DNA of 64,000 nt. It comes from an uncultured Bacteroidia bacterium (lineage in GTDB: Bacteria > Bacteroidota > Bacteroidia > Bacteroidales > UBA932). The position numbers and the translations under genes are program-made. Shown in pieces: positions 24,841-34,659 of the stretch. Position 1 is the first letter of the stretch. Each line of letters opens with the position of its first letter. The stretch lies in the NCBI GenBank assembly GCA_902789245.1, contig CADAND010000002.1, positions 140,087 through 204,086 on the forward strand, in the 5' to 3' direction. A model generated the notes under the pieces. It had not been told where the DNA came from and did no database searches. It saw only the letters and a program-made list of their open reading frames with translations.

Positions 24841-25440
24841 ATGCAGCGAATATTTGCAGATTTTTCCTCCTTCGAGGGCACAAATTGTTATTGTTCGGCG
24901 GACAGCGCGGACCGGATCCGCCGGGAGCTCGCCGGGCTGCCGCTGCACGCGTTCCATGATATAGGAACGGGGGACTACCACTACCAGACGCTCTTCTGGC
25001 TGGAGCGGGTCGGGGAGCCCTTTTCCCTGGTGCTTTTCGACCACCACCCGGATGACCAGGAGGGCGCTTTCGGTGAGGACCTGCTCAGCTGCGGCGGCTG
25101 GGTCGCACGCGCCCGCCGCCTGCCCTGTCTGCAGGCGGACGTCTGGATCCGCGACGCGGCGGACTTCCCCGCTCTGGACGCGCTGCCCCGGCTGCCGGTC
25201 TATCTTTCTCTCGACCTGGACGTCCTGTCGGACCGTTTCGCCCGCACGGACTGGGACCAGGGCACGATGACGCTGGCGGAAATGCAGACCGCGCTCCGCG
25301 CGCTGGCCGCCTCCCGGCGTATCCTGGGCGTGGACCTCTGCGGCGGCAACACGCCCGAAAAAGGAGCCTCCCCGGAGGATCTTGCGCTGAACGCATCCAC
25401 CGGGGAGGCCCTGTACGGTATTTTCAGAGACCTTATTTGA
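24841..25440 (+). CDS. Divergent, short arginase/ureohydrolase-superfamily protein
   Basis: The metal-binding motifs of ureohydrolases are recognisable in order: GTGDYHY (42-48, for GGDHS), FDHHPDD (66-72, for DAHxD) and LSLDLDVLSD (122-131, for SxDxDxxDP), then ILGVDLCGGN near 161-170. The superfamily hydrolyses guanidino or amidino groups (arginine, agmatine, formiminoglutamate). At 199 residues it is about 100 shorter than standard members, with the N-terminal region reduced. Substrate cannot be predicted. It is a single gene, divergent from the gcv operon, and its end overlaps the convergent TonB-domain gene by 8 bp. Confidence 0.78.
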   Translation: MQRIFADFSSFEGTNCYCSADSADRIRRELAGLPLHAFHDIGTGDYHYQTLFWLERVGEPFSLVLFDHHPDDQEGAFGEDLLSCGGWVARARRLPCLQADVWIRDAADFPALDALPRLPVYLSLDLDVLSDRFARTDWDQGTMTLAEMQTALRALAASRRILGVDLCGGNTPEKGASPEDLALNASTGEALYGIFRDLI

Positions 25441-25993
25441 CGATCTTGAAGGTCACGGGGATCGAGCAGGTCACAGGCACGTTCTTGCCGTTCTGCTTGG
25501 CCGGTGCCCAGGCCGGAGCGCTCTCGACGACACGCAGGGCCTCGGCGTTCAGCTCATCGTCCACGCCGTTGACCACCTTGGCATTGCGGATCTTACCGGT
25601 GGCGTCCACCACGAAGTTGACGGTCACCTTACCCTCGACGCCGTTCTCCAGGGCATTCTCGGGGTACTTGATGTTCTGCTGAACATACTTGATGAAAGAG
25701 TCGGCGTCGCCGCCGTTGAAGGTCGGCTTGGCTTCGACGGAAGCGTACGGGACGATATCCTCCAGCTTATCAAGCGCATTCTGGGTGCGGTCGACCGCTT
25801 CCTTGGCTTCCTCGCCAAGAGCGGCAGCAGCGGCTTCAGCGCCCTCGACAGCATCTTCGGCAATACCCTCGACGGTTTCGACGGCCTCTTCGGAAGCGTC
25901 CTTGAGTTCCTTGCTTCCCTTGCCTTCATTCTTGCAGGAGAAGACCATCATCGCACAGGCGGCGATCATGGCAATAGTGTAGATTTTTTTCAT
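25433..25993 (-). CDS. TonB C-terminal-domain lipoprotein
   Basis: The lipobox MVFSC (Cys20) is followed by an Ala/Glu-rich, probably helical linker (28-75) and a TonB C-terminal domain (about 85-186: YPENALENGVEGKVTVNFVVDATGKI, NAEALRVVESAPAWAPAKQNGKNVPV, IPVTFKIV). Classical TonB is anchored by an inner-membrane helix, whereas here a lipid anchor replaces it. It may therefore not be an energy transducer but a periplasmic or outer-membrane protein using the same fold. A minus-strand TATTTTTG box (26025-26032) probably drives it. Confidence 0.85.
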   Translation of the reverse strand: MKKIYTIAMIAACAMMVFSCKNEGKGSKELKDASEEAVETVEGIAEDAVEGAEAAAAALGEEAKEAVDRTQNALDKLEDIVPYASVEAKPTFNGGDADSFIKYVQQNIKYPENALENGVEGKVTVNFVVDATGKIRNAKVVNGVDDELNAEALRVVESAPAWAPAKQNGKNVPVTCSIPVTFKIVK

Positions 25994-26024
25994 GACAATA
26001 AATAGGTTAAAATGTATTTCGCCG

Positions 26025-26032
26025 CAAAAATA
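26025..26032 (-). promoter_or_regulatory. Bacteroidota -7 box (TATTTTTG)
   Basis: A perfect TAnnTTTG lies 32 bp upstream of the TonB-domain lipoprotein start. Confidence 0.5.
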
Positions 26033-26083
26033 AACAAAAAATCGCTATGTTGTTAAAAAATTTTATAAATATTATAACTCCCT

Positions 26084-27487
26084 CTACAGCAGCGGAGAGA
26101 AGAGCCTCGCGAAGGACTCGCCGAGGCGCGTCAGACGGGACCGTTTCGCCCACTCTTCCGGGTTCACCTGCGTGCACCCTTCCAGGTCGTGCAGGAACGC
26201 CTCGCGCATCCGGACGGCCATGTCGTGGTCGTAAATGAAGGCATTGATCTCGAAGTTCTGCTCGAAGCTGCGGATGTCGAAGTTGGTGGAGCCGACGGAG
26301 AAAACGGAGTCGTCGGAGACCACGGTCTTGGCGTGCATGAATCCCTTTTCATACAGGTAAACCTTCACGCCGGCGACCAGCAGGTCTTTGATATAGGAGC
26401 GCGCCGCCAGGGTGACGATGAAATTGACGTCGTCCCGGCGCGGGATGATCAGCCGCACATCCACGCCTGAGAGGGCTGCGTTGCGCAGTGCGGCGCCGAG
26501 CGGCTCATTCGGGATGAAATAGGGCGTCTGGACGTAGACATAACTGCGGCTCTCGCTGAAGATGCGCAGGATGGCCTGCATGATCACGCGGAACTCCCCC
26601 ATCGGCCCCGAAGCGGCCACCTGCATCAGCAAATTGCCGGCGGGTTCGACCTTCGGGAAATAGACAGACCGGTCCAGCAGCTGCCTGGAGGAGAACTTCC
26701 AGTCCACGAGGAAAGCGGTCTGCATCTGGGCTACGACAGGACCCGCCACGCGGATGTGCGTGTCGCGCCAGATACCGTTGCGGATGCCGACGGCGTAGCG
26801 CTTGGCGATGTTCATGCCGCCTATGTAGCCTACGCGTCCGTCAATGACCACATTTTTGCGGTGGTTGCGGTAGTTGGTGTCGCTCATCAGGAAAAAACGG
26901 ACGCGCAGGAAGGAACGCACCATCACGCCCTCCTGCGCCATGCGGCGAAAGAACTTGCGGCGCGTCAGGTTGGCCAGGTCATCGATCTGCAGGCGCACTT
27001 CCACCCCCTCCTGCGCCTTGCGGACCAGAATCTCTTCGATCCGGTGGCCGAACTCGTCGTCCTCGAACTTGAAGAACTGGAAATGGATATGGTGCCTGGC
27101 CGCCTCCAGGTCGGCGAGCAGGTCGGCGTACATGGCGCGGAAATCCGTGTACACGCGCGCCTCGTTTCCACCGACGGGCAGCGCTTTTCCGGCCGTCTGA
27201 AGCAGCGTGATGAGGTTGCGGTACCGCTCAGGCGGTTCGCGGCAGACCAGTCCGTCCATGGAGGACTCCGAAAGGGCCTGGAGGCGATCCATGTCCCCGG
27301 CACCCACCATGCGGCGGTTCTTGCGGTCCCGGCCGAAGAAGAAATACAGCACAAGTCCCACCACCGGAAGGAAAACCAGGAGCATGATCCAGGCCAGCGT
27401 ACGGATGGGCTGTCCGTTCTCAGCCACCTCCATCAGGATAATGCTGACGAGGACGACGATGATGAGAATGTTCAGCCAGGGAGACAT
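26084..27487 (-). CDS. cls: Cardiolipin synthase (phospholipase D family)
   Basis: Two N-terminal membrane helices (about 5-24 and 31-51) precede two PLD domains with HKD motifs: NHRKNVVIDG (near residue 222) and HAKTVVSDD (near 394). This is the standard bacterial Cls layout, and 467 residues is a normal length. It condenses two phosphatidylglycerols, or phosphatidylglycerol with another phospholipid, to make cardiolipin at the inner membrane. It is transcribed away from cstA. The 51-bp gap to cstA holds an imperfect TATCTTGC on the minus strand. Confidence 0.92.
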   Translation of the reverse strand: MSPWLNILIIVVLVSIILMEVAENGQPIRTLAWIMLLVFLPVVGLVLYFFFGRDRKNRRMVGAGDMDRLQALSESSMDGLVCREPPERYRNLITLLQTAGKALPVGGNEARVYTDFRAMYADLLADLEAARHHIHFQFFKFEDDEFGHRIEEILVRKAQEGVEVRLQIDDLANLTRRKFFRRMAQEGVMVRSFLRVRFFLMSDTNYRNHRKNVVIDGRVGYIGGMNIAKRYAVGIRNGIWRDTHIRVAGPVVAQMQTAFLVDWKFSSRQLLDRSVYFPKVEPAGNLLMQVAASGPMGEFRVIMQAILRIFSESRSYVYVQTPYFIPNEPLGAALRNAALSGVDVRLIIPRRDDVNFIVTLAARSYIKDLLVAGVKVYLYEKGFMHAKTVVSDDSVFSVGSTNFDIRSFEQNFEINAFIYDHDMAVRMREAFLHDLEGCTQVNPEEWAKRSRLTRLGESFARLFSPLL

Positions 27488-27526
27488 TGTGCACTCTTTT
27501 TCGGATGCAAGATACAGTTTTTTTTA

Positions 27527-27534
27527 TACTTTTG
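27527..27534 (+). promoter_or_regulatory. -7 box (TACTTTTG) immediately before cstA
   Basis: A full TAnnTTTG match ends only 5 bp before the ATG at 27539, which predicts an almost leaderless transcript. Confidence 0.55.
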
Positions 27535-27538
27535 TACT

Positions 27539-28996
27539 ATGGTTTCGTTCTTCATCGGCGTGATAGCGCTCATACTGGGCTATCTGCTCTACGGCAAGTT
27601 CGTCGATCGGGTGTTCGGCCCGGATCCGGCGCGCCCGACGCCCGCCATCACCAAGGCGGACGGCATCGATTTCATCGCCCTTCCTTCCTGGAAGGTTTTC
27701 ATGATCCAGTTCTTGAACATCGCAGGCACTGGACCGATTTTCGGTGCCATCATGGGCGCGAAATTCGGCCCGGCGGCCTACCTCTGGATCGTCTTCGGAT
27801 GCATCTTCGGCGGCGCCGTCCACGACTACTTCAGCGGCATGCTGTCGCTGCGCCACGGCGGCGCGGGCCTTCCCGAACTGATCGGAGACTACCTGGGAAA
27901 GACCGCCAAGACCGTGATGCTCTGCTTCTCGATCCTGCTGCTGGTGCTCGTGGGCGCCGTGTTCGTGTACAGCCCGGCCATCATCCTGAAGGACCTGGCA
28001 GGCGACGGCACCGACAGTGCATTCATGATCTGGGCGGGCGTGATCTTCGTCTATTATATCATCGCCACGATGCTCCCGATCGACAAGATCATCGGCAAGA
28101 TCTACCCCATCTTCGCCGTAGCGCTGATCTTCATGGCCGTGGCGCTGATGATCGGCCTGTTCGTCAAGCATCCGCAGCTCCCCGAGCTCTGGGACGGCCT
28201 GCAGAACCGCACCCAGACCTGGGGCGGCAAGGGCCAGGCCATCTGGCCGTACATGTTCGTGACCATCGCCTGCGGTGCCATCAGCGGCTTCCATGCGACG
28301 CAGAGCCCGCTGATGGCGCGCTGCCTGACGAATGAGAAGCTCGGTCGTCCGATCTTCTACGGCTCCATGATCACGGAAGGCCTCGTGGCCATGATCTGGG
28401 CCGCCGTCTCTTCGTATTTCTTCTTCGCCGGCGGCGCCGCCGAAGTGGGCGGCACCTTCGCAGATGCCGCTCCAACCGTGGTGACCAAGGTCTCCCGCAA
28501 CTGGCTGGGTATTGCCGGCAGCATCCTCGCCCTGTGCGGCGTGGTGGCCGCCCCAATCACCAGCGGCGACACGGCCCTGCGCAGCGCGCGGCTCATCATT
28601 GCGGATTTCCTGAAATTCGACCAGAGACCGGTCCACAAGCGCCTTGTGATCGGCGTTCCCCTCTTCGCCGTGGCGGCGCTGATGCTCTGGTTCAACATCG
28701 CCAACGAGGACGGATTCAACGTCATCTGGCGCTATTTCGGCTGGGCCAACCAGACGCTCGCCGTCTTCACCCTCTGGGCCGTGACCGTATTCCTCGTGCG
28801 TGAGCGCAAGGGCGCATTTTACCTGATGACCCTGCTGCCGGCCTGCCTGATGACGGCCGTCAGCGTGACCTATATCAGCATCGCCCAGATCGGATTCAAC
28901 CTCCCGCTGGGCTGGCACCGCTGGATCGGCGCCGTGACGATCGCCCTCAGCCTGGTGCTCTTCTACCGCTGGAAACTCACCAAAGCCCGCAACTAA
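27539..28996 (+). CDS. cstA: Carbon starvation protein A family transporter (CstA, pyruvate/peptide uptake)
   Basis: A 485-residue protein with about twelve hydrophobic helices. The family signatures are clear: GTGPIFGAIMGAKFGPAAYLWIVFGCIFGGAVHDYFSGMLS near the start, PIDKIIGKIYPIFA, and SGFHATQSPLMARC in the middle. CstA-type carriers import peptides or pyruvate. At this size it is the short form lacking long C-terminal extensions. The ATG at 27539 was chosen because the conserved start MVSFFIGVIALILGYLLYGKFVDRVFG begins there; the frame stays open upstream only by chance. EttA follows after 6 bp. Confidence 0.9.
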   Translation: MVSFFIGVIALILGYLLYGKFVDRVFGPDPARPTPAITKADGIDFIALPSWKVFMIQFLNIAGTGPIFGAIMGAKFGPAAYLWIVFGCIFGGAVHDYFSGMLSLRHGGAGLPELIGDYLGKTAKTVMLCFSILLLVLVGAVFVYSPAIILKDLAGDGTDSAFMIWAGVIFVYYIIATMLPIDKIIGKIYPIFAVALIFMAVALMIGLFVKHPQLPELWDGLQNRTQTWGGKGQAIWPYMFVTIACGAISGFHATQSPLMARCLTNEKLGRPIFYGSMITEGLVAMIWAAVSSYFFFAGGAAEVGGTFADAAPTVVTKVSRNWLGIAGSILALCGVVAAPITSGDTALRSARLIIADFLKFDQRPVHKRLVIGVPLFAVAALMLWFNIANEDGFNVIWRYFGWANQTLAVFTLWAVTVFLVRERKGAFYLMTLLPACLMTAVSVTYISIAQIGFNLPLGWHRWIGAVTIALSLVLFYRWKLTKARN

Positions 28997-29002
28997 CGAC
29001 TT

Positions 29003-30679
<1,677 letters not shown>

Positions 30680-30686
30680 CCCCGCT

Positions 30687-31073
30687 ATGAAGAAAGGATA
30701 TTCAGACGACATCAAGAAACTACAGGACAGCATTCAGCGCCTGAATCAGATCAAAGAAGTCCTCTACGCCGTGGAAGACGTAGCCCTGGAGGTGGAGCGC
30801 AGCGTGAGCGAAATCGACGCCCGCATCCCCCTGCGGGAGAGCCTTCATGAGATCAAGGACGGCGAGGAGCGCGCCCAGGCGGAACACGCCCTGGACCTGC
30901 TGGAGGAAACCTTCGGGCTCATCGACGAGATTCTCGGCCCGCCCGAGGACGAGCTGACCGGCGAGCCCGTCGGCACGCCGATGGACCCCGTCGCCCGGGG
31001 CTCCCGTCCCAGCGAGCTGCGCCTCGAGGACTTCCTGCGCAACTACAAACCCGGCAAGAACAAAGTCAGTTAA
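30687..31073 (+). CDS. Small helical protein of unknown function, behind ettA
   Basis: A 128-residue, soluble, strongly charged protein. The first 85 residues have heptad-like helical character (DIKKLQDSIQRLNQIKEVLYAVEDVALEVERS). The rest is Pro-rich and ends in LRLEDFLRNYKPGKNKVS. No family is recognised. It sits 7 bp after ettA and 19 bp before a nitroreductase gene in the cstA-ettA run, so it is probably co-expressed with the ribosome-associated ABC-F protein. Confidence 0.65.
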   Translation: MKKGYSDDIKKLQDSIQRLNQIKEVLYAVEDVALEVERSVSEIDARIPLRESLHEIKDGEERAQAEHALDLLEETFGLIDEILGPPEDELTGEPVGTPMDPVARGSRPSELRLEDFLRNYKPGKNKVS

Positions 31074-31092
31074 ACCAATTATCTACCATATC

Positions 31093-31680
31093 ATGAGACC
31101 GATTCAATTCCTTACCGTCGCGGTGCTGGCCGTCCTGGCAGCCTGTGCACCGCAGCAACAGCAAGACAACGGCCAGGCCGTTCTGGACAACATTTTCGCA
31201 CGCAAGAGCGTGCGCACTTACACCGATCAGCCGGTATCTGCCGAGCAGATCGAGACGCTGATGCGGGCCGCCATGGCTGCTCCTTCCGGGATGAACGTCC
31301 AGCCCTGGCGCTTCGTGGTCGTCTCCGATCAGACCGTCAAGGAGCAGATCGCCGGCCGGAACGCGATGATTGCCAAAGCGCCCGTCGCCATCGTCGTCTG
31401 CGGACAGACCATGCTGCGCGAAGACACGCCCAACGGCAACTGGACGGCGGATTGCGCCGCCGCCACCGAGAATCTGCTGCTGGCCGCCGAAGCCATCGGC
31501 CTGGGCGCCGTGTGGACGGCCGCCTACCCCTACGAAGACCGCATGAACGGCATCATCGACGCCCTGGGTCTTCCGGACGACGTGAAGCCCTACTGCGTCG
31601 TTCCCGTCGGCTATCCCGGCGGAGACGAGCAGCCGAAAGACAAATGGAAGCCGGAGAATATCCACTACGACAGGTGGTAG
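31093..31680 (+). CDS. Nitroreductase-family protein with lipoprotein signal
   Basis: The C-terminal 165 residues are a nitroreductase fold (FMN-dependent): FARKSVRTYTDQPVSAEQIETLMRAAMAAPSGMNVQPWRFVVV (about 35-77) with the FMN-phosphate Arg, and AATENLLLAAEAIGLGAVWTAAYPY. It would reduce quinone- or nitro-like substrates with NAD(P)H. Unusually, a lipobox VLAAC (Cys18) precedes it, so the flavoprotein should be exported and lipidated. A cytosolic start is not available, since the next Met is far into the FMN site. It lies 19 bp after the small helical gene. Confidence 0.85.
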   Translation: MRPIQFLTVAVLAVLAACAPQQQQDNGQAVLDNIFARKSVRTYTDQPVSAEQIETLMRAAMAAPSGMNVQPWRFVVVSDQTVKEQIAGRNAMIAKAPVAIVVCGQTMLREDTPNGNWTADCAAATENLLLAAEAIGLGAVWTAAYPYEDRMNGIIDALGLPDDVKPYCVVPVGYPGGDEQPKDKWKPENIHYDRW

Positions 31681-31704
31681 CGCACGTGTTCGCGCGTTTT
31701 TTAG

Positions 31705-31712
31705 TATCTTTG
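31705..31712 (+). promoter_or_regulatory. Bacteroidota -7 box (TATCTTTG)
   Basis: A full TAnnTTTG ends 17 bp before the glycosyltransferase ATG at 31730. The in-frame GTG at 31712 overlaps the box and is rejected as start. Confidence 0.6.
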
Positions 31713-31729
31713 TGGCCGGTTATACAGCC

Positions 31730-32887
31730 ATGAAGATACTTTTTGTTTTAAATAACTTCTACACGAAGGGAAACGGTCTTTCCGCCTCTGCCAGGCGCAC
31801 CGTCCAATCTCTCAAAGATGCCGGCGAGGAAGTCCGGGTACTCTCCGGGCCGAACCTGACGGGATCCGGTCCCCAGCCTGAATACCTGCTGAAAAAATTC
31901 TATTTCCCCATCTTCCAGGGCATTATCAATGCTCATGGCTACATGTTCGCTTCCAGCGACAAGCGAGTCATCGAAGAAGCCGTCCGCTGGGCGGATGTCA
32001 TTCATCTGGAAGAGCCCTTTGTGCTGGAATACAAGACGATCAAGATAGCCAGGCGCCTGGGCAAGCCGGTCGTGGGCACCTACCATCTCCACCCGGAGAA
32101 CATTTTCTGCTCGGTCGGCATGGGCAACTGGAAATGGATCAACCGCTGGTTGCTCCACGTCGAGCGGGATTGCGTATTCAATCACTGCTCCCACCTGCAG
32201 TGCCCGACACAGAATGTCTATGAGCGGCTGGTCCGCCATCAGTTCAAACCCGAACTCCGGGTCATTTCCAACGGTCTGATCCCGGATCCATGCATCCGTC
32301 CGGCCGAGCCGCCGGCAGATTATTTCGACCCGGACCGTCCCCTGAAAATCGTTTATATCGGCCGGCTTTCCGTCGAGAAGGACCAGCCGACCCTGATTCA
32401 GGCCATCCGCCACTCTTCCTTCGCGCACCGCATCCAGCTCATATTTGCGGGCCTGGGGCCCAAGGAGAAAGCATACAGGCGCCTGGCCGGAAAGCTTTAC
32501 GAGGACGGCGTGGTGCGTTACCAGCCGGAATTCTCCTTTTACACACGTGACGGGCTTCGGGCCCTTGCCGCCGAGGCGGATCTCTGCGTGCATTGCGCCA
32601 CCGTAGAGGTGGAAGGCCTCTCCATCATGGAGGCCCTCCAGCAGGGCGCCGTCCCGGTCATCGCCGCGGGCTGGCACACCGGCACGTCCCAGTTCGCCCT
32701 GGACGACCGCAGCGTATTCCCCGAAAAGGATGCGAAGGCTCTGGCCGCCCGCATAGACTGGTGGCTCGCCCACCCCGAAGAACGCTGGAAGATGGGTAAG
32801 CGATACGCGGCATCGATGGAGCAGTACGACATCACCAAGTCCGCCGCCGCCCTCGTCAACATGTACAAAGATGCCATATCTTGTTGA
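31730..32887 (+). CDS. Glycosyltransferase family 4 protein
   Basis: A 385-residue GT-B glycosyltransferase. The N-terminal domain opens with MKILFVLNNFYTKGNGLSASARRTVQ and carries GTYHLHPENIF in the middle. The C-terminal donor-binding domain has IVYIGRLSVEKDQPTLIQAI (about residue 211 on) and VEGLSIMEALQQGAVPV (E-x7-E type motif). It would transfer a nucleotide-activated sugar to a lipid, protein or glycan acceptor in the cytoplasm. No other polysaccharide gene is nearby, so acceptor and pathway are unknown. Start chosen at the ATG after the promoter box. Confidence 0.88.
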   Translation: MKILFVLNNFYTKGNGLSASARRTVQSLKDAGEEVRVLSGPNLTGSGPQPEYLLKKFYFPIFQGIINAHGYMFASSDKRVIEEAVRWADVIHLEEPFVLEYKTIKIARRLGKPVVGTYHLHPENIFCSVGMGNWKWINRWLLHVERDCVFNHCSHLQCPTQNVYERLVRHQFKPELRVISNGLIPDPCIRPAEPPADYFDPDRPLKIVYIGRLSVEKDQPTLIQAIRHSSFAHRIQLIFAGLGPKEKAYRRLAGKLYEDGVVRYQPEFSFYTRDGLRALAAEADLCVHCATVEVEGLSIMEALQQGAVPVIAAGWHTGTSQFALDDRSVFPEKDAKALAARIDWWLAHPEERWKMGKRYAASMEQYDITKSAAALVNMYKDAISC

Positions 32888-32911
32888 TGTCAAGTTCCAT
32901 TGCTATTTTTG
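32880..32911 (+). promoter_or_regulatory. Promoter of the BASS transporter (CTTG-N20-TATTTTTG)
   Basis: A -33-like CTTG (32880-32883) is spaced exactly 20 bp from a full TAnnTTTG (32904-32911). The ATG follows 8 bp later, so the leader would be 0-3 nt. The promoter overlaps the end of the glycosyltransferase gene. Confidence 0.7.
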
Positions 32912-32918
32912 TAGATCG

Positions 32919-33770
32919 ATGAATACGATTTGGATTGTTCTGCCGATTCTGACGGTGTTGATGTTCGACCTGGGGCTCTGCCTGAAGCTCCAGGATTTTG
33001 CGCGCGTGGTCAAGGCCCCCAAGGCGGTGCTGCTGGCCCTCTTCGGACAGATTGTGCTGCTTCCGCTGATTGCCTGGGGCCTCGGTTCCCTTTTCCACCT
33101 GGAGCCTGTTTTCTTCCTGGGCATCATCCTCATCGCCTGCTGCCCGGGCGGCAGTTCATCCAACATCTTCTCCAAGCTCGCCGGCGGCGACGTGGCCCTG
33201 TCCGTCACGCTGACGGCCTGCAGCAGCCTGATCACGCTCTTTACCGTCCCGCTGATCATGGCGTGGAGCACCCAGTCGGTCGGCGAGGCCGTGGGCATCA
33301 CGCTCCCGGTGGGGAATCTGCTCAAGCAGAACCTGCTGCTGATGCTCCTGCCAGTCCTGATCGGCATCGGCGTCAACCGGTGGTGGCCGAAGGCCGCCGC
33401 CGCCATCGACAAGATCCTGTCCAAGACCGCCTTCCCCGCCCTGATGCTGCTGATCACCGTTTTCTTCATCCAGCACTACCGGACGATCTTCGACAACATC
33501 CTGCACCTCGGCGAGTGCGTCACGCTGCTCATCCTGCTCTCCGCCGGTGCAGCATCCCTGCTCTCGCACCTCTTCCGCCTGGGGGTGCAGGCGAGGCGGA
33601 CCATCACGATTGAAGTGGGCATGCAGAATGCCGCACAGGCCATCGCCGTGGCCTCCAGCCCCTTCATCTTCGCGAACGAGCAGATGGCCATTCCGGCCAT
33701 CCTCTACTCCCTGATGATGAACGTGGTGCTCCTCACCTACGTGGTCCTGGTACGCAGTCAAAATTCCTAA
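32919..33770 (+). CDS. Bile acid:sodium symporter (BASS) family transporter
   Basis: About 283 residues with nine or ten hydrophobic segments. The family motif CCPGGSSSNIFSKLAGGDVALSVTLTACSS (about 75-104), with discontinuous-helix Pro/Gly and Ser/Asn residues, and EVGMQNAAQAIAVASSPF near 230 are typical of BASS carriers. Members move bile acids, pantoate, pyruvate or other organic anions with sodium; the substrate here is not predictable. The ATG at 32919 is preferred because the promoter ends at 32911, although the frame is open to 32871. Confidence 0.88.
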   Translation: MNTIWIVLPILTVLMFDLGLCLKLQDFARVVKAPKAVLLALFGQIVLLPLIAWGLGSLFHLEPVFFLGIILIACCPGGSSSNIFSKLAGGDVALSVTLTACSSLITLFTVPLIMAWSTQSVGEAVGITLPVGNLLKQNLLLMLLPVLIGIGVNRWWPKAAAAIDKILSKTAFPALMLLITVFFIQHYRTIFDNILHLGECVTLLILLSAGAASLLSHLFRLGVQARRTITIEVGMQNAAQAIAVASSPFIFANEQMAIPAILYSLMMNVVLLTYVVLVRSQNS

Positions 33771-33774
33771 TAAT

Positions 33775-34218
33775 ATGGCTTACGACATTTCCATCAAACT
33801 CCCGCAGGGTTGGGTCTCCGACCTGGACAGCTACATCGACGAATCCGGCGTGGAGATCACCCACCTCTCCTGCCACCTTCCCAACGACAGGCAGCAGACC
33901 GACGAGGCGCTGATCGACGCCTACGTGGGCCCGATGCCGGAAGACACCACCGCCGCCGACCAGGCCCTGGCGAATTACGCCGACACCGTGGGCTTCGACG
34001 AGGAGGATCCGGAGGACTTCGATCCCATCGTCGAATGGCCGTTCAACGGCAAGAAAGCCTATGGTTTCGAGGCCATCGCAGAAGACGACTCCCCGATGCG
34101 CATGATGTGCATCGAGCTCAAGAAGGGCATTCTGGTGATTCTGGTGGTGCTCGCCAAGGACGACGACACCCTCGTGGATGCCGTTCAGCTTGCCGAGCGC
34201 GGCTTACGCCTGAAATAA
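33775..34218 (+). CDS. Acidic cytoplasmic protein of unknown function
   Basis: A 147-residue, very acidic, soluble protein (runs such as DEEDPEDFDP near 75-84). Its C-terminal half (WPFNGKKAYGFEAIAEDDSPMRMMCIELKKGILVILVVLAKDDDTLVDAVQLAERGLRL) reads as an alpha/beta domain. No motif or family is recognised. It starts 4 bp after the BASS gene and is likely co-transcribed. Its last 15 bp overlap the convergent fRMsr gene. Confidence 0.65.
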   Translation: MAYDISIKLPQGWVSDLDSYIDESGVEITHLSCHLPNDRQQTDEALIDAYVGPMPEDTTAADQALANYADTVGFDEEDPEDFDPIVEWPFNGKKAYGFEAIAEDDSPMRMMCIELKKGILVILVVLAKDDDTLVDAVQLAERGLRLK

Positions 34219-34659
34219 GAGAGCGGCAATCACTTCCAGCCCGGCGGCGTCTTCTTCGTCGAAGGTCGCCAGGTCGCGGCTGTCGATATCCAGCACACCC
34301 ACGACCTCTCTCTCCCGGAACAGCGGCACGACGATTTCGCTGCGCGAAGCGCTGCTGCACGCGATGTGACCGGGGAATTCCTCCACATCCGGCACGATGA
34401 CGGTCTCCCGACGCGCCCATGCCGTGCCGCAGACGCCTTTTCCGTAAGGGATGCGCGTGCAGGCCACGGGACCCTGGAACGGGCCCAGGACCAATTGCTT
34501 ATCTTCTACCAGATAGAACCCCGTCCACCAGAAGCCAAAGGCTTCGTGGATGGCGGCGGAGGTATTGGCCAGGTTGGCCGTCAGGTTCGTCTCCCCTGCC
34601 GTCAGGCTGGCCACCTGCTTCTGGAGCAGGGCGTATTTTTCAGATTTCACGCTGCTCAT
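34204..34659 (-). CDS. msrC: Free methionine-(R)-sulfoxide reductase (GAF-domain fRMsr)
   Basis: A 151-residue single GAF domain with all three fRMsr cysteines: C67 and C77 (CTRIPYGKGVCGTA) and C101 (PGHIACSSASRSEIV). The enzyme reduces free methionine-R-sulfoxide using thioredoxin. The start is the ATG that overlaps the upstream CPBP gene stop (TCAT on the plus strand at 34656-34659), showing translational coupling. Its end overlaps the convergent acidic protein gene by 15 bp. Confidence 0.93.
   Translation of the reverse strand: MSSVKSEKYALLQKQVASLTAGETNLTANLANTSAAIHEAFGFWWTGFYLVEDKQLVLGPFQGPVACTRIPYGKGVCGTAWARRETVIVPDVEEFPGHIACSSASRSEIVVPLFREREVVGVLDIDSRDLATFDEEDAAGLEVIAALLFQA

Noticed and set aside
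26756-27538. Long N-terminal extension of CstA in the same frame
   Set aside because: It runs antisense through cardiolipin synthase and across the cstA promoter box; the CstA family begins at 27539.
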